From positions 4,216,001-4,280,000 of the forward strand of contig NZ_CP117768.1 in NCBI RefSeq assembly GCF_028623165.1: 64,000 nucleotides of DNA, written 5' to 3'. The notes beneath the pieces are model-generated. The model saw only the letters and a program-made list of their open reading frames with translations. It was not told where the DNA came from and did not search any database. Positions within the stretch are counted from its first letter, which is position 1, and each line of letters begins with the position of its first letter. The position numbers were made by a program, and so were the translations under genes. The stretch is from Nostoc sp. UHCC 0926. Lineage in GTDB: Bacteria; Cyanobacteriota; Cyanobacteriia; Cyanobacteriales; Nostocaceae. This document shows, piece by piece, positions 26,062 to 35,079 of this stretch.

Positions 26062-26980
26062 CTATTTATGACAACGGATTTAAATTTTAAAAAGGTTAGT
26101 AGAATTTGCCAATTTATCACAATATGAGCTAGGTCTGAAAAGTTTAGACCTAACCTAGCAATACTGCTAGTTTTGACAATTTCAACTCATCTCAAAGGTT
26201 TTATAATGTGATCTGATTTAAGTTAGCGCTATTAATTGCCCTAAATTTAGATGTTTTGGTTGTTAAAGCAAAATTAAAAGTACTACGCTACATCAAAAAA
26301 TTACCTTTCCTTTGTAAAACTATATTTGGAAGTGCAAAGACTAAAAATAGCGTTAAACTAAAATTATTAGAACCTGATCTTATCAAGGTTGTGAATTTCT
26401 ATTTGGTTTTACATTAATTTTAGTTTAACCTGCATTATTCCAACATATGAGGGCCGTTTATGGAACTTTACAAAGTTAAAAAAAACTGTTCCATCTCTCT
26501 ATAGTTTAAGCTTTTTATACTGGTAAACTTACGAAAATAAAGTAGTTTTGAGCTTAAGTATAGTTTAAAAAACTTAACATGTTTCACTAAACTTGAATTT
26601 AAAAAGTTTAATCCCGTAGGAGGGAAATGTTTACTTTTAAATCTATCTTCTAGGGGTATAAATATATAGCCAATTCCCATTTTCATAAATCCTGTTGCCT
26701 GATTTTCAAAGTTGACTCAAATATGCTTATCAAATGCACTTAGTTGTTATACTAAGTAGCCAAAGTTAGTCTTGTTATATCTCGACCAGAATAATTCTTT
26801 GGATAGAGGGAGAATGAACACCAAACATCTCATTATCAACCCATTACCGCCGTTGTCAAGATGTGAAAAAACAAACGTGATCAGTATTAGGGAAAAATAA
26901 TCGCAATATTCACAACCCCAATCAGTTATAATGTCTGTAGGGTATTTTTTAAATTATTTGCCTTTGCTATTAGCGGAAAT
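26062..26980. other. Promoter side of the frt cluster, otherwise empty
   Basis: About 900 AT-rich bp. It should contain the frtA1 promoter near its left end. A minus-strand frame at 26468-26686 is Phe/Lys-rich, lacks a family and is not called. The only clear structure is the inverted repeat at 26352-26429. Confidence 0.5.
26352..26429. repeat. Inverted repeat, 15-bp arms around 48 bp
   Basis: GTTAAACTAAAATTA (26352-26366) is complementary to TAATTTTAGTTTAAC (26415-26429). It lies 290 bp ahead of frtA1 and could be a tiny mobile element or a regulator site. Confidence 0.45.
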
Positions 26981-27877
26981 TTAGAATTTTAAAGTTGAGG
27001 GTAAATATTTAGCCACTAAATCTTCATAATAAGGCTTTAAATTTTGCCAATCAGGAGGATTAGGGTTCTTTGAATACAAATCGTAGGGATTGAATAACTT
27101 CACCCATTTAAACATTTCTTTATCATGTTTATCCATCAAATGTTCGTAAGCATTTTCGCGATGTTGAGGATAAAATGAGTGATAGCGGAGGATGTACAAT
27201 GCAGATTCGGGCAAATAGTTTTTCATCATGTAATATACATACTCATCATGTCCCCATGACATATGTACATTACTCAAGCCACAATTCGGCTCATAAACAC
27301 CATATGTAGTGTTATGTATAGGGTTATTGTAATCAGGGTTTTCTTTAAAAAATTCCGAGAAAACAATTTTATCAGAAAATGCACAACCCACAGGAAAGGT
27401 ATCGCCTACTGTGGCCCATTGGGGTTCACCAAATAAACAAAGTACCTTCCCTATATCGTGAAATAAGCCAGTAAGTACCATCCAGTCTGGGTGATCATCG
27501 GCTCGAATGGCTTCTGATGTTTGCAATAGGTGCTGTAACTGATCTAAGTCTGTATCAGGATCTGAATCATCAACCAATTGATTCAAAAATTCCAATGCAT
27601 CCCAGACAGATATTTCTTTCTTATTCAACTTCAGAAAGTGTTCTTTTTTCTCTAATACAAAATTATAGGTTTGATTGATATGATTTAACCGATAGAACTC
27701 TTTCACCGTGTCTCTAGTAGGCGCTTCGTAATTCCTGTACTCTTCGGTGGTTTTACCTTCTTTAACTATGCTGTCCGGATCGGGATAGCGATTAAGTAAG
27801 TCTTCTTCCCATTCTTCTAGCGAATGTAAAAGATTATTTTCAGCTTGGTCGATGGCATTACTTAGAGTTTGAGACAT
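26981..27877 (-). CDS. Inositol oxygenase (MIOX)
   Basis: The 298-residue protein matches myo-inositol oxygenase, a di-iron HD-fold enzyme that turns myo-inositol into D-glucuronate. The ligands are all present: His116, His140-Asp141 (GLFHDIGK), His210 (MSWGHDEY), His233 (ILRYHSFYPQH) and Asp266 (FNPYDLYSK), with spacing close to the animal enzyme. Inositol oxygenases are mainly eukaryotic and patchy in bacteria, so transfer is possible. Twin palindromic operators lie 55-100 bp upstream, and a gluconokinase gene precedes it. Confidence 0.92.
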   Translation of the reverse strand: MSQTLSNAIDQAENNLLHSLEEWEEDLLNRYPDPDSIVKEGKTTEEYRNYEAPTRDTVKEFYRLNHINQTYNFVLEKKEHFLKLNKKEISVWDALEFLNQLVDDSDPDTDLDQLQHLLQTSEAIRADDHPDWMVLTGLFHDIGKVLCLFGEPQWATVGDTFPVGCAFSDKIVFSEFFKENPDYNNPIHNTTYGVYEPNCGLSNVHMSWGHDEYVYYMMKNYLPESALYILRYHSFYPQHRENAYEHLMDKHDKEMFKWVKLFNPYDLYSKNPNPPDWQNLKPYYEDLVAKYLPSTLKF

Positions 27878-27931
27878 ATCTTTTGAGTTGTCGATATTGA
27901 TTTGTTAAATGATACTTTTACGCTCCATATT

Positions 27932-27974
27932 TTGCACACGTGTGCAAGTAAGATTATTTTTGCACAGGTGTGCA
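27932..27974 (-). promoter_or_regulatory. Twin palindromic operator before the inositol oxygenase gene
   Basis: TTGCACACGTGTGCAA at 27932-27947 is a perfect 16-bp palindrome; TGCACAGGTGTGCA at 27961-27974 is the same motif with a central mismatch. Centres are 28 bp apart (nearly three helical turns), as expected for cooperative binding of a dimeric repressor, for example LacI or GntR type. They lie between gntK and the inositol oxygenase gene. Confidence 0.7.
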
Positions 27975-28019
27975 TGAAATGCATGTTAAGTTTTTTATCA
28001 TGCAGTTGTAACCAATAAG

Positions 28020-28505
28020 CTAAATTCCCAAAGCCGTTCTAATGTTTTGGACAATTACCTGGGGTGGCTGTGCAATATCCATAGATATAGTGTCTAATGG
28101 TTCTTCAAGAGTTATAAACTGGCTGTTGAGGAGTTTTTCGGTCATGTAGTGATTGTGACGCTCTTGCAACCGCATTTGAATCAACTCATAAGACCCTTTG
28201 AGGTAAACTAGCTTGATGCGTTCGCTATCCAATACCAGAAATTGCCGATAACTGGCTTTTAAAGCCGAACACGCCAGCACGACATTTTTATTTTCTTCCA
28301 GCCAATGTTTTATGGCTGTTTGCAAATCTTGCAACCAAGGCGTCCTGTCAGCTTCACTCAGAGGGATACCGCGTCGCATTTTCTCAACATTATCTGGCGA
28401 GTGGAAAGCATCAGCGTCGCTAAACTCCCAGTCTAAGGAGTCTGCTAGCAGTTTTCCTATGGTGGTTTTGCCAGAACCGGATACACCCATTATGACAATA
28501 ATCAT
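28020..28505 (-). CDS. gntK: Gluconokinase
   Basis: 161 residues, the usual size of GntK. Walker A GVSGSGKTT at residues 7-15, DADAFHSPDNVEKMRRGIPL for substrate binding, DRTPWLQDL, and ALKASYRQFL. It phosphorylates D-gluconate to 6-phosphogluconate, feeding the oxidative pentose phosphate route, which fits a strain able to live on sugars. Start ATG 28505. It precedes the inositol oxygenase gene by 140 bp but the operators between them suggest separate control. Confidence 0.93.
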   Translation of the reverse strand: MIIVIMGVSGSGKTTIGKLLADSLDWEFSDADAFHSPDNVEKMRRGIPLSEADRTPWLQDLQTAIKHWLEENKNVVLACSALKASYRQFLVLDSERIKLVYLKGSYELIQMRLQERHNHYMTEKLLNSQFITLEEPLDTISMDIAQPPQVIVQNIRTALGI

Positions 28506-28693
28506 AGACGACTTTTCTCAGCAATTTTAAGAGCGATTGAGTAGCATTAATGCATGTTTAAGACTTGCGAATTTAAACGCGAGAATAATTCTATTTTTCC
28601 ATTATCTAAACATTTTTTGACAAGCAAGTAACTTGATTGCTGGGGTCAATCTAAATTTTATTTTTCTATTATCAAAAATTGATTCACGCCCAC

Positions 28694-29464
28694 TTACTTA
28701 GCACCAGTCAATATACTTTCGATATCTGCTAGCTGCACCACTCCTGAAACAGTTGGACTATTAATTACAAAGAAAGGTGTGCCAGAAACAGCCAATTTCT
28801 CTGCTAATTGGATATCTTTTGTAATGGCGGGAGTAGCAAGAGTAAGATCGCGTTTAAATTTACCCAAATCTAGCTTCAGTTTTTTAGCAATATCTAAATA
28901 TAATGCCTCACCTAGTTGCTTTTGATTAGTAAATAGCGCATCATGATATTCCCAAAATTTACCCTGCTGATATGCTGCCCAAGCCGCTGTCGCAGCTGGC
29001 AATGCTTCAGCATGAATTGAAGTCAGCGGTAAATTCTTGTAAACTAATCTTACTTTATCTGGATACTTTACTAACAATTGTTTCAATGTTTTATGCGCCT
29101 CAGCACAATAGGGACATTGAAAATCTGAAAATTCTATTAGCACAGTTTTTGATTGAGTTGAACCTGTGGTGGGAGACTCACCAATTACTGTTTGAGGATT
29201 CGTCTTTAAATCCTGTAAAAATCCTTGCTGTGCTTGCTTTGTTTTCTGTTGTTGTTGCTGTTGATAGGCTTGAACAGATTCGATAATTGCCTCTGGATGT
29301 TCGTGGATAATTTGTAATACTTGCTGTTCCAGTTGCGGATCAATGCGACTAGCAGCTTGTGCAGGAATTGACCAGGTGACAACAACTAAACATAGCAGAC
29401 CTATTGCTGTCCAAGTACGCATATACTTAAACAAGGGACTAAACAAATCAAAGAATATACCCAT
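28694..29464 (-). CDS. DsbA-family exported thioredoxin-fold protein
   Basis: 256 residues. A signal peptide (hydrophobic about 18-31, cleavage near AQAA) is followed by a Gln-rich helical linker and a DsbA/DsbG-type domain with FSDFQCPYC: the active pair is Cys117/Cys120. SGTPFFVINS gives the cis-Pro loop. It should form or isomerise disulfides in the periplasm. A start at residue 15 (MRTWTAIG) would also leave a proper signal. The prenyltransferase gene lies 40 bp upstream and may be co-transcribed. Confidence 0.85.
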   Translation of the reverse strand: MGIFFDLFSPLFKYMRTWTAIGLLCLVVVTWSIPAQAASRIDPQLEQQVLQIIHEHPEAIIESVQAYQQQQQQKTKQAQQGFLQDLKTNPQTVIGESPTTGSTQSKTVLIEFSDFQCPYCAEAHKTLKQLLVKYPDKVRLVYKNLPLTSIHAEALPAATAAWAAYQQGKFWEYHDALFTNQKQLGEALYLDIAKKLKLDLGKFKRDLTLATPAITKDIQLAEKLAVSGTPFFVINSPTVSGVVQLADIESILTGAK

Positions 29465-29506
29465 AAATACTTCTTCTAGAGGATTCTATACATTACTTTT
29501 TACTTG

Positions 29507-30388
29507 TTAAAAAGATCCAGCAATCATCCCAGCAAGTAAAATAAAACCAATCCACACGTTTTGCCGGAACATTTTACCATAAACAGGATTAGGTAAGTCT
29601 CGCTGTCTTAATCGCAGAGACTGCCAAATCCATCCGATAGTAGCAACTGCAAGGCTAATCCAGAAGGCGAAGTGTAGATGTCTGAGTACACCTAACAAAG
29701 CCAATAACAAGATTGTGCCAGCAAAGAAAATTCCAATAGCTACAGGGGCATAATACCCAAAAAATAGAGCGCTAGAATTAACACCAATGCGGCGATCGTC
29801 TTCCTTGTCGCTCATGGCGTAAAGTGTATCAAATCCCAATGTCCACAGTACAGTCGCCCCCCAAAGTAACCAAGTTGGTTGGGAGATGGTTTGTGTCACC
29901 GCACTCCAGCTAATCAATACCCCAAAACCCCAAGCGATGGAAAGCACCAGTTGCGGCACAGGAAACACCCGCTTTGCGCCTGGATACAGCAGAATTACAG
30001 GCACTGCTGCCACACATAACCAAAAACTCAGGGGGTTAAGATAAAAGGCGAGGATAGCTGCACATGCTAACGATACGATCGCGACTACAATCCCAACTTT
30101 CACAGACAGGGCGCGAGAAGCCAGGGGGCGATCGCGTGTTCTCTCCACATGTGGATCAATATCCCGATCCCACAAATCATTGACAACGCACCCAGCCGCA
30201 CTCGTGGCGAGAGTACCCAATATAATCACACCAACCAGAGGCAAAGGCGGTTTCCCAGAAGCTGCCAAAAACACAGCCCAAAGGGCAGGAATCATTAAAA
30301 TTAAGCGTCCTTCTGGTTTATGCCAGCGCAAAAGTCGGATAATTACAAGCCAAACTGGTTGCTGAGGGCGTTCTGGCGTCGTTAACAT
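29507..30388 (-). CDS. UbiA-family 4-hydroxybenzoate prenyltransferase
   Basis: 293 residues from ATG 30388 (MLTTPERPQQP). The protein has about eight membrane helices and both Asp-rich motifs: NDLWDRDIDPHVERTRDRPL for prenyl diphosphate-Mg and DTLYAMSDKEDDR for the aromatic substrate. In cyanobacteria this enzyme attaches the solanesyl chain to 4-hydroxybenzoate for plastoquinone-9. It is divergent from ppx, with a repeat-bearing promoter region between. Confidence 0.9.
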   Translation of the reverse strand: MLTTPERPQQPVWLVIIRLLRWHKPEGRLILMIPALWAVFLAASGKPPLPLVGVIILGTLATSAAGCVVNDLWDRDIDPHVERTRDRPLASRALSVKVGIVVAIVSLACAAILAFYLNPLSFWLCVAAVPVILLYPGAKRVFPVPQLVLSIAWGFGVLISWSAVTQTISQPTWLLWGATVLWTLGFDTLYAMSDKEDDRRIGVNSSALFFGYYAPVAIGIFFAGTILLLALLGVLRHLHFAFWISLAVATIGWIWQSLRLRQRDLPNPVYGKMFRQNVWIGFILLAGMIAGSF

Positions 30389-30868
30389 AGAAATCAACAA
30401 ATAACTTTAGATAGATGAATTCACACATCTTTACATCTATAGAATAACGTTATTTGATATTTATAAAAATATGCCTCTATTCGCCAAATTATGCCAATAA
30501 TACAGCATCAATCCAGCAGTTAACAGGCTATATCAATTTTCTATTCTTTAATTCACACATCTTTACATCTCTTTACATCTAAAGAATAACGTTATTTGTT
30601 ATTTGTAAAAACATAACCCCAAGTGGCAACTTAAAATATCTTTAAATAGTCACTACGGTTAGAAACAGTAGGGTGAATATACTTAGCTTAGTTCCCCTCG
30701 ACCAAAGATGAAGAGTGCTGAGTATTTTTTAATTTACTGAGTACGGGCTAAACCCTAGCTATCTGCTAACAGCACTCAGTTTGAGCAAGTATGTTGCAAC
30801 AAATATCAGTGCCAGCTACCCCGACATACCACCGTTTGCCATCATTTCTTATAAAGAGAGAAAACTAG
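30389..30868. promoter_or_regulatory. Divergent promoter region with a duplicated about 55-bp block
   Basis: The block ATTCACACATCTTTACATCT ... AGAATAACGTTATTTG occurs at 30419-30472 and again at 30551-30616, the second with an extra CTTTACATCT. Each holds the 12-bp palindrome AATAACGTTATT. An 8-bp inverted repeat GAGTGCTG/CAGCACTC is at 30712 and 30770. This lies between the UbiA-type gene and ppx; the duplicated block could bind a regulator of one or both. Confidence 0.55.
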
Positions 30869-32521
30869 ATGCTGAATTTAGTTTCGGCTAGCTGGGAGAG
30901 TGTTCCAACTCAACCACCTAAGCAAGATCGGATTATTGCTGCCATTGACTTGGGAACAAATTCTCTACACATGGTAGTAGTCAAAATTGATCCCACACTA
31001 CCAGCCTTCAGCATTATTGCCAGAGAAAAAGAAACCGTGAGACTTGGGGATCGCAATCTTACCACTGGGGAACTCAAACCAGAGATAATTAAAAAGGCGA
31101 TCGCGGCTTGTGGACGCTTCCAAGAAGTTGCCAAAACTATCAACGCTGAAACAATCATTGCCGTGGCAACTAGTGCTGTGCGGGAAGCCCCCAATGGGAA
31201 AGATTTTTTGCACAGAATAGAAACAGAGTTGGGTTTAAGCGTTGACTTGATTTCTGGTCAAGAAGAAGCGCGACGAATCTACCTTGGCGTGCTGTCGGGC
31301 ATGGAATTTCACAACCAGCCCCACATGATTGTTGATATTGGCGGTGGTTCCACAGAATTAATTTTGGGCGACAGTCACCAAGCGCGCACTCTCACCAGTA
31401 CCAAAGTCGGTGCAGTACGACTCACTAGCGAGTTAATCACCACTGACCCGATCAGCAACACTGAGTTTCAGTATCTGCAAGCCTATGCACGCGGGATGTT
31501 AGAACGTTCCGTGGATGAGGTACTAGCAAACCTCGAACTTGGAGAATCCCCGCGTTTGGTGGGTACGGCCGGCACAATTGAAACCCTAGCGATGATTCAT
31601 GCACGAGAAAAGTCGGGTGTTATTCCTTCCACTTTAAATGGCTACCAGTTCAGTCTTAAAGACTTGCGAGAGTGGGTAAATCGCTTGCGGAAACTGAGTA
31701 ACTCAGAAAAAGCTGCGATTCCCGGTATGCCAGATAAGCGGGCTGAAGTTATACTCGCTGGTGCAGTGATATTACAGGAAGCAATGACCCTTTTGGGTAG
31801 TGAATCGGTCACAGTCTGTGAGCGTTCTCTGAGGGAAGGCGTAATTGTAGACTGGATGCTAGCCCACGGTTTAATTGAAGATAAGCTGCGCTACCAAAGT
31901 TCAGTTCGGGAACGCAATGTTCTAAAACTCGCTAATAAATACCACGTCAATTTAGAATACAGCGATCGCGTGGCAGCATTTGCCCAGAGTTTATTTGACC
32001 AAACTCAAGGTACATTACACCACTGGGGATCTGACGAGCGACAACTACTGTGGGCAGCTGCAATCTTACACAATTGCGGTCATTATGTCAGCCATTCGTC
32101 TCATCACAAGCACTCTTACTATCTAATTCGCAATGGTGAGTTACTCGGTTATACAGAAACTGAGATTGAAATCATTGCCAACTTAGCGCGTTATCATCGC
32201 AAATCGCCGCCCAAGAAAAAACATGAAAATTACCAGAGTTTGCTGACTAAACACCAGCGACAAATGGTCAGTCAACTGAGTGCGATTATGAGATTGGCAG
32301 TGGCATTAGATAGACGACAAATTGGTGCGATCGCTCAAGTGCAATGTGAGTATTATCCACAATTGAGGCAGTGTAATTTACTAATATTCCCATCTCAACC
32401 TAATGATGACTGCGCCTTAGAACTCTGGAGTTTAGAATATAAAAAAGCAGTGTTTGAGGAAGAATTTGGTGTAAAATTAGTAGCCAGTTTAGAAAAGTCT
32501 AGCGTTGCTAGCTTCTCCTAG
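30869..32521 (+). CDS. ppx: Exopolyphosphatase, Ppx/GppA family with HD-like C-terminus
   Basis: 550 residues. The N-terminal actin-like domain has AAIDLGTNSLHMVVVK, the Glu-containing AVATSAVREAPNG and VDIGGGSTELILG; GTAGTIETLAMI follows. The second half is the HD-type domain (AAILHNCGHYVSHSSHHKHSYY) typical of long Ppx. It should release phosphate from polyphosphate ends or hydrolyse pppGpp. Start ATG 30869 follows AAAGAGAGAA. The second half ends in a tail conserved in cyanobacterial copies. Confidence 0.92.
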   Translation: MLNLVSASWESVPTQPPKQDRIIAAIDLGTNSLHMVVVKIDPTLPAFSIIAREKETVRLGDRNLTTGELKPEIIKKAIAACGRFQEVAKTINAETIIAVATSAVREAPNGKDFLHRIETELGLSVDLISGQEEARRIYLGVLSGMEFHNQPHMIVDIGGGSTELILGDSHQARTLTSTKVGAVRLTSELITTDPISNTEFQYLQAYARGMLERSVDEVLANLELGESPRLVGTAGTIETLAMIHAREKSGVIPSTLNGYQFSLKDLREWVNRLRKLSNSEKAAIPGMPDKRAEVILAGAVILQEAMTLLGSESVTVCERSLREGVIVDWMLAHGLIEDKLRYQSSVRERNVLKLANKYHVNLEYSDRVAAFAQSLFDQTQGTLHHWGSDERQLLWAAAILHNCGHYVSHSSHHKHSYYLIRNGELLGYTETEIEIIANLARYHRKSPPKKKHENYQSLLTKHQRQMVSQLSAIMRLAVALDRRQIGAIAQVQCEYYPQLRQCNLLIFPSQPNDDCALELWSLEYKKAVFEEEFGVKLVASLEKSSVASFS

Positions 32522-32535
32522 AAACTAGAAATTAG

Positions 32536-32561
32536 GGTGCGTTAATGCTGTGTAACGCACC
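32536..32561 (+). terminator. Hairpin after ppx
   Basis: GGTGCGTTA (32536-32544) pairs perfectly with TAACGCACC (32553-32561), loop 8 nt, starting 15 nt past the ppx stop. There is no T-run. This hairpin type is frequent after Nostoc genes. Confidence 0.55.
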
Positions 32562-32888
32562 TGTTGAATAAAGTATAAGCGCTCATATATGCGCCACTAC
32601 AAATTATTTGTGATTTACGCATATGCTTTCAAAATTTTAGTGAAAATATCATATACTTTTTCATCATACTTAAGGATGAATTTATCAACCACCTAAAGAA
32701 GTAAGTGGGCAAGAATCAATCAAACTATGTTACACAATGTAAATTTATTAAATTGGCTCGTAGCAAGGGTTTCAGGCATTACTACAAACCTTTAATTGTT
32801 TACGCTTACTTACTTAGTTTAAAAATAAAAATTAGAATTATAATTAGACTAGAGTTAACAATCTATTTAATGTAGGTTATGTTGCTAT

Positions 32889-32925
32889 AGGATATCTAAG
32901 CTGGGAAAACTTAGATATCCTTTTA
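32889..32925 (+). terminator. Intrinsic terminator without an adjacent gene
   Basis: AGGATATCTAAG (32889-32900) pairs with CTTAGATATCCT (32910-32921), then TTTT. The stem is 12 bp perfect. No coding gene ends nearby, so a non-coding RNA of roughly 100-350 nt could end here. Confidence 0.6.
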
Positions 32926-33070
32926 TGAAATTTCAATCAAGCAGGCTAAATTGCTCATTTTTCTGCATTGGAGAATACTCAGGCTTCAGCATCTAGCTTG
33001 CATTTATTGATTGTGAGAATTCTTCAGCTTTGAGAACTATGATCGATATCAAAGCTGGAGGTAAAATCTG

Positions 33071-33342
33071 ATGAATTTATCCGTGACAACTTCCCCTACT
33101 AAAACTGTACCTAAGTTGACTTACGATGTACTGATTGAAAATGAACAAGATGGCAGGGTTAGTGCGACAGTACTAGAGTGCTAGGCTTGCCAGATATTAA
33201 AAGCTCTGGTGCGACGAAAGAAGAAGCGCTAGAGAAACTCATTCAACTTTTAGAAGAGCGAAAACCAGAAATAGTGACTTTGGAAATTGAACCTCCCCAA
33301 ACCGAGGCTACTTTAAAGTTTTTAAAAATGTGCGATCGCTAG
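33071..33342 (+). pseudogene. HicB-like antitoxin-type gene with an 8-bp frameshifting duplication
   Basis: ATG 33071 follows a good GGAGGT site. It reads YDVLIENEQDGRVSATVL, then stops; in another frame it resumes GLPDIKSSGATKEEALEKL and ends CDR at 33342. The break is explained by AGTACTAG (33169) followed at once by AGTGCTAG (33177): deleting the second copy restores TVLGLP. The pattern (hydrophobic strand, GxLPDxxxxGxTxEEAL) is that of HicB/UPF0150 proteins. Confidence 0.6.
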
Positions 33343-33490
33343 GATTTGACCAGTATGCTATTATTAATTATTACAAAGACTTGATTCGTTAAAGAATCCG
33401 CATTGGTACTCAAGATTTACACATTGCAGCAATTACATTGTCAGTAAATGGGATTTGAGTTATTCGTAACTGCAAAGATTTTGAACTGTG
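33343..33490 (+). pseudogene. PIN-domain (VapC) toxin remnant
   Basis: Directly after the antitoxin-like gene, the frame reads YYKDLIR, stop, RIRIGTQDLHIAAITLS, VNGI, stop, VIRNCKDFE. IRIGTxDLxIAAIALxxxxxLVTRNxxDF is the C-terminal signature of VapC PIN toxins. Two stops and the lost N-terminus show it is dead. Confidence 0.65.
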
Positions 33491-33521
33491 ATGTTGATTC
33501 AACAACAGCAGCTTGTTTTGG

Positions 33522-33735
33522 TCTAACAAACCCAGGAAATATATCAGTACCAAGTTTTGTAGAGCGATCGCACCAATAACACTTACCATAAGTTCGGCTG
33601 TAATAGTGGCTGTCTACCTTTCCACAGATAGTTAACTCATTAACAGCAAGTCTGAGCGCCTTTACCCAATCCCCAGCAGTTGGGCGCAAATTAGAATTTT
33701 TATAACCATCATGTTTAGTTTTCCAGACTCAAAGC
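33522..33735 (-). pseudogene. C-terminal fragment of a YegI-like kinase/helix-hairpin-helix protein
   Basis: The minus strand reads YKNSNLRPTAGDWVKALRL, then HYYSRTYGKCYWCDR and LGTDIFPG. RP(T/S)AxxWxxAL followed by H-Y-Y and CxWC is, as I recall, the tail of protein kinases associated with vWA/PP2C stress modules. It has no own start and an in-frame stop upstream. Family call is tentative; note the vWA fragment at 3715. Confidence 0.35.
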
Positions 33736-34129
33736 GATGCCTTTTCCTGCCGGAGACGCTGTGTCTAGCAAGATCCCGTTCGCCCCTGGCGTCTCGCAGA
33801 ACGTCTACGCCTAAGTTTATGTCAATAAGCAGCGATTAATGCGATTATTTTTAGCTTATTGAGAATAAAATTTTTTTGTTGACATGATGCAGCCGCCCGT
33901 GATCACTGTACGCACTTAAGTTTTATAAATAACATAAAATTTCCATCGTACTGGCACACATTTAATAAAATATCGAATAAGATAAAAATCTAAATCGAAT
34001 ACAAATTAATCTTTGTCATTCAATCCAGATGCTAGTTAGCAGTTTGGCAATGTTTATGTCTGCGATGAAATATTAATACCATTTGGGTAATAATTTTTCA
34101 GATAGTAATTTCAAATCATATCTGGTGCT
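33736..34129. other. Intergenic upstream of the deacetylase gene
   Basis: About 390 bp. From 33740 to 33812 it carries a repeat-like piece (GCCGGAGACGCTGTGTCTAG, GGCGTCTCGCAGAACG) of the kind scattered in Nostoc genomes. No gene. Confidence 0.45.
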
Positions 34130-34960
34130 ATGAAAATAAGATATCTTCTTCATCGCTTAAGGTTCGGGCTGCACAATAAGTGGTGGTTGTTGAAATACCG
34201 ATTTCGAGAACTACTGATTAAACTACAGTTCTACTGGCTTCTGTATCAAGGCAGTAAACTACTAAATATTAACCAGAAGTCAGTAATTGTATTTTCTCCT
34301 CACCAAGATGATGAAGCACTAGGTTGTGGGGGTATGATTGCACTCAAGCGAGAACAAGGGATACCGATTAAAGTTGTTTTTGTTACAGATGGAGGAGGTT
34401 CTCATCGAGGCCATACCAAAATTACCCGTTCAGAAATTGTTCAAATTCGTAGACAAGAAGCGATAGCAGCTTTGAAGATTTTAGGAGTGGAATCAACAGA
34501 TGTTCACTTTCTTGATAAATGTGATGGCGCATTATACAAAATGACAGAAACTGAACAACAGCAAACCATTGAAGAAATGGCGCAATTATTAAGTAGTTTT
34601 AAACCACAAGAGGTATACGTTACTCATAAACAGGATCGCAGTCGAGATCATGAAATTACTTATCAATTGGTTAAAGCTGCTATTTCTAAAGCAGAAGTGA
34701 CAGTAGAACTGTGGCAATATGCTATCTGGTTGCTTTGGAAGTCTTTATTGTTTCGCAGTCTGAAGTTTGATGAATTGGCAGGCGCTCATCGGGTCGCAAT
34801 TCATCAAGTGCAATCTAAGAAAAAGCAGGCTATTGAAATCTATCGTTCTCAATATTTACCTATAGATGCTGAATCGAGTGCCGTCCTTCCCCCTGGTTTC
34901 CTCTGGCGGTTTTTCTTACCTCATGAGATTTTTTTCAAATCAGACTCCGGTCAGGAGTAA
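34130..34960 (+). CDS. PIG-L family deacetylase
   Basis: 276 residues. The LmbE-like domain starts at about 52: VIVFSPHQDDEALGCGGMI with zinc residues His58 and Asp61, then VVFVTDGGGSHRGH, and the third zinc His in THKQDRSRDHEITYQLV. An N-terminal basic/aromatic stretch (RLRFGLHNKWWLLKYRF) precedes it. Such enzymes deacetylate GlcNAc-containing glycolipids or sugar conjugates. The next gene is glycosyltransferase-like in the same direction, suggesting a shared glycoconjugate role; the substrate is unknown. Confidence 0.85.
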   Translation: MKIRYLLHRLRFGLHNKWWLLKYRFRELLIKLQFYWLLYQGSKLLNINQKSVIVFSPHQDDEALGCGGMIALKREQGIPIKVVFVTDGGGSHRGHTKITRSEIVQIRRQEAIAALKILGVESTDVHFLDKCDGALYKMTETEQQQTIEEMAQLLSSFKPQEVYVTHKQDRSRDHEITYQLVKAAISKAEVTVELWQYAIWLLWKSLLFRSLKFDELAGAHRVAIHQVQSKKKQAIEIYRSQYLPIDAESSAVLPPGFLWRFFLPHEIFFKSDSGQE

Positions 34961-35079
34961 AAAAGGTTTTAGATAAGAAGAACTCATAAGTCAGAATTCA
35001 GGAGGAATTCTGTACGAGTGGGTGATGAGTAATTGAGTACTTTCACATTTTTAAGCTTTTACCCTCAAATCATAAAAAT

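Larger units (their letters stand above)
32522..33070. other. Intergenic with two hairpins, possible small RNA
   Basis: About 550 bp without a protein gene. It holds a hairpin just after ppx and a strong intrinsic terminator at 32889-32925 that is 370 bp away from any gene end. Confidence 0.5.

Noticed and set aside
26468..26686. 72-codon minus-strand frame upstream of frtA1
   Set aside because: AT-driven, Phe/Lys/Leu-rich, no motif or ribosome site.
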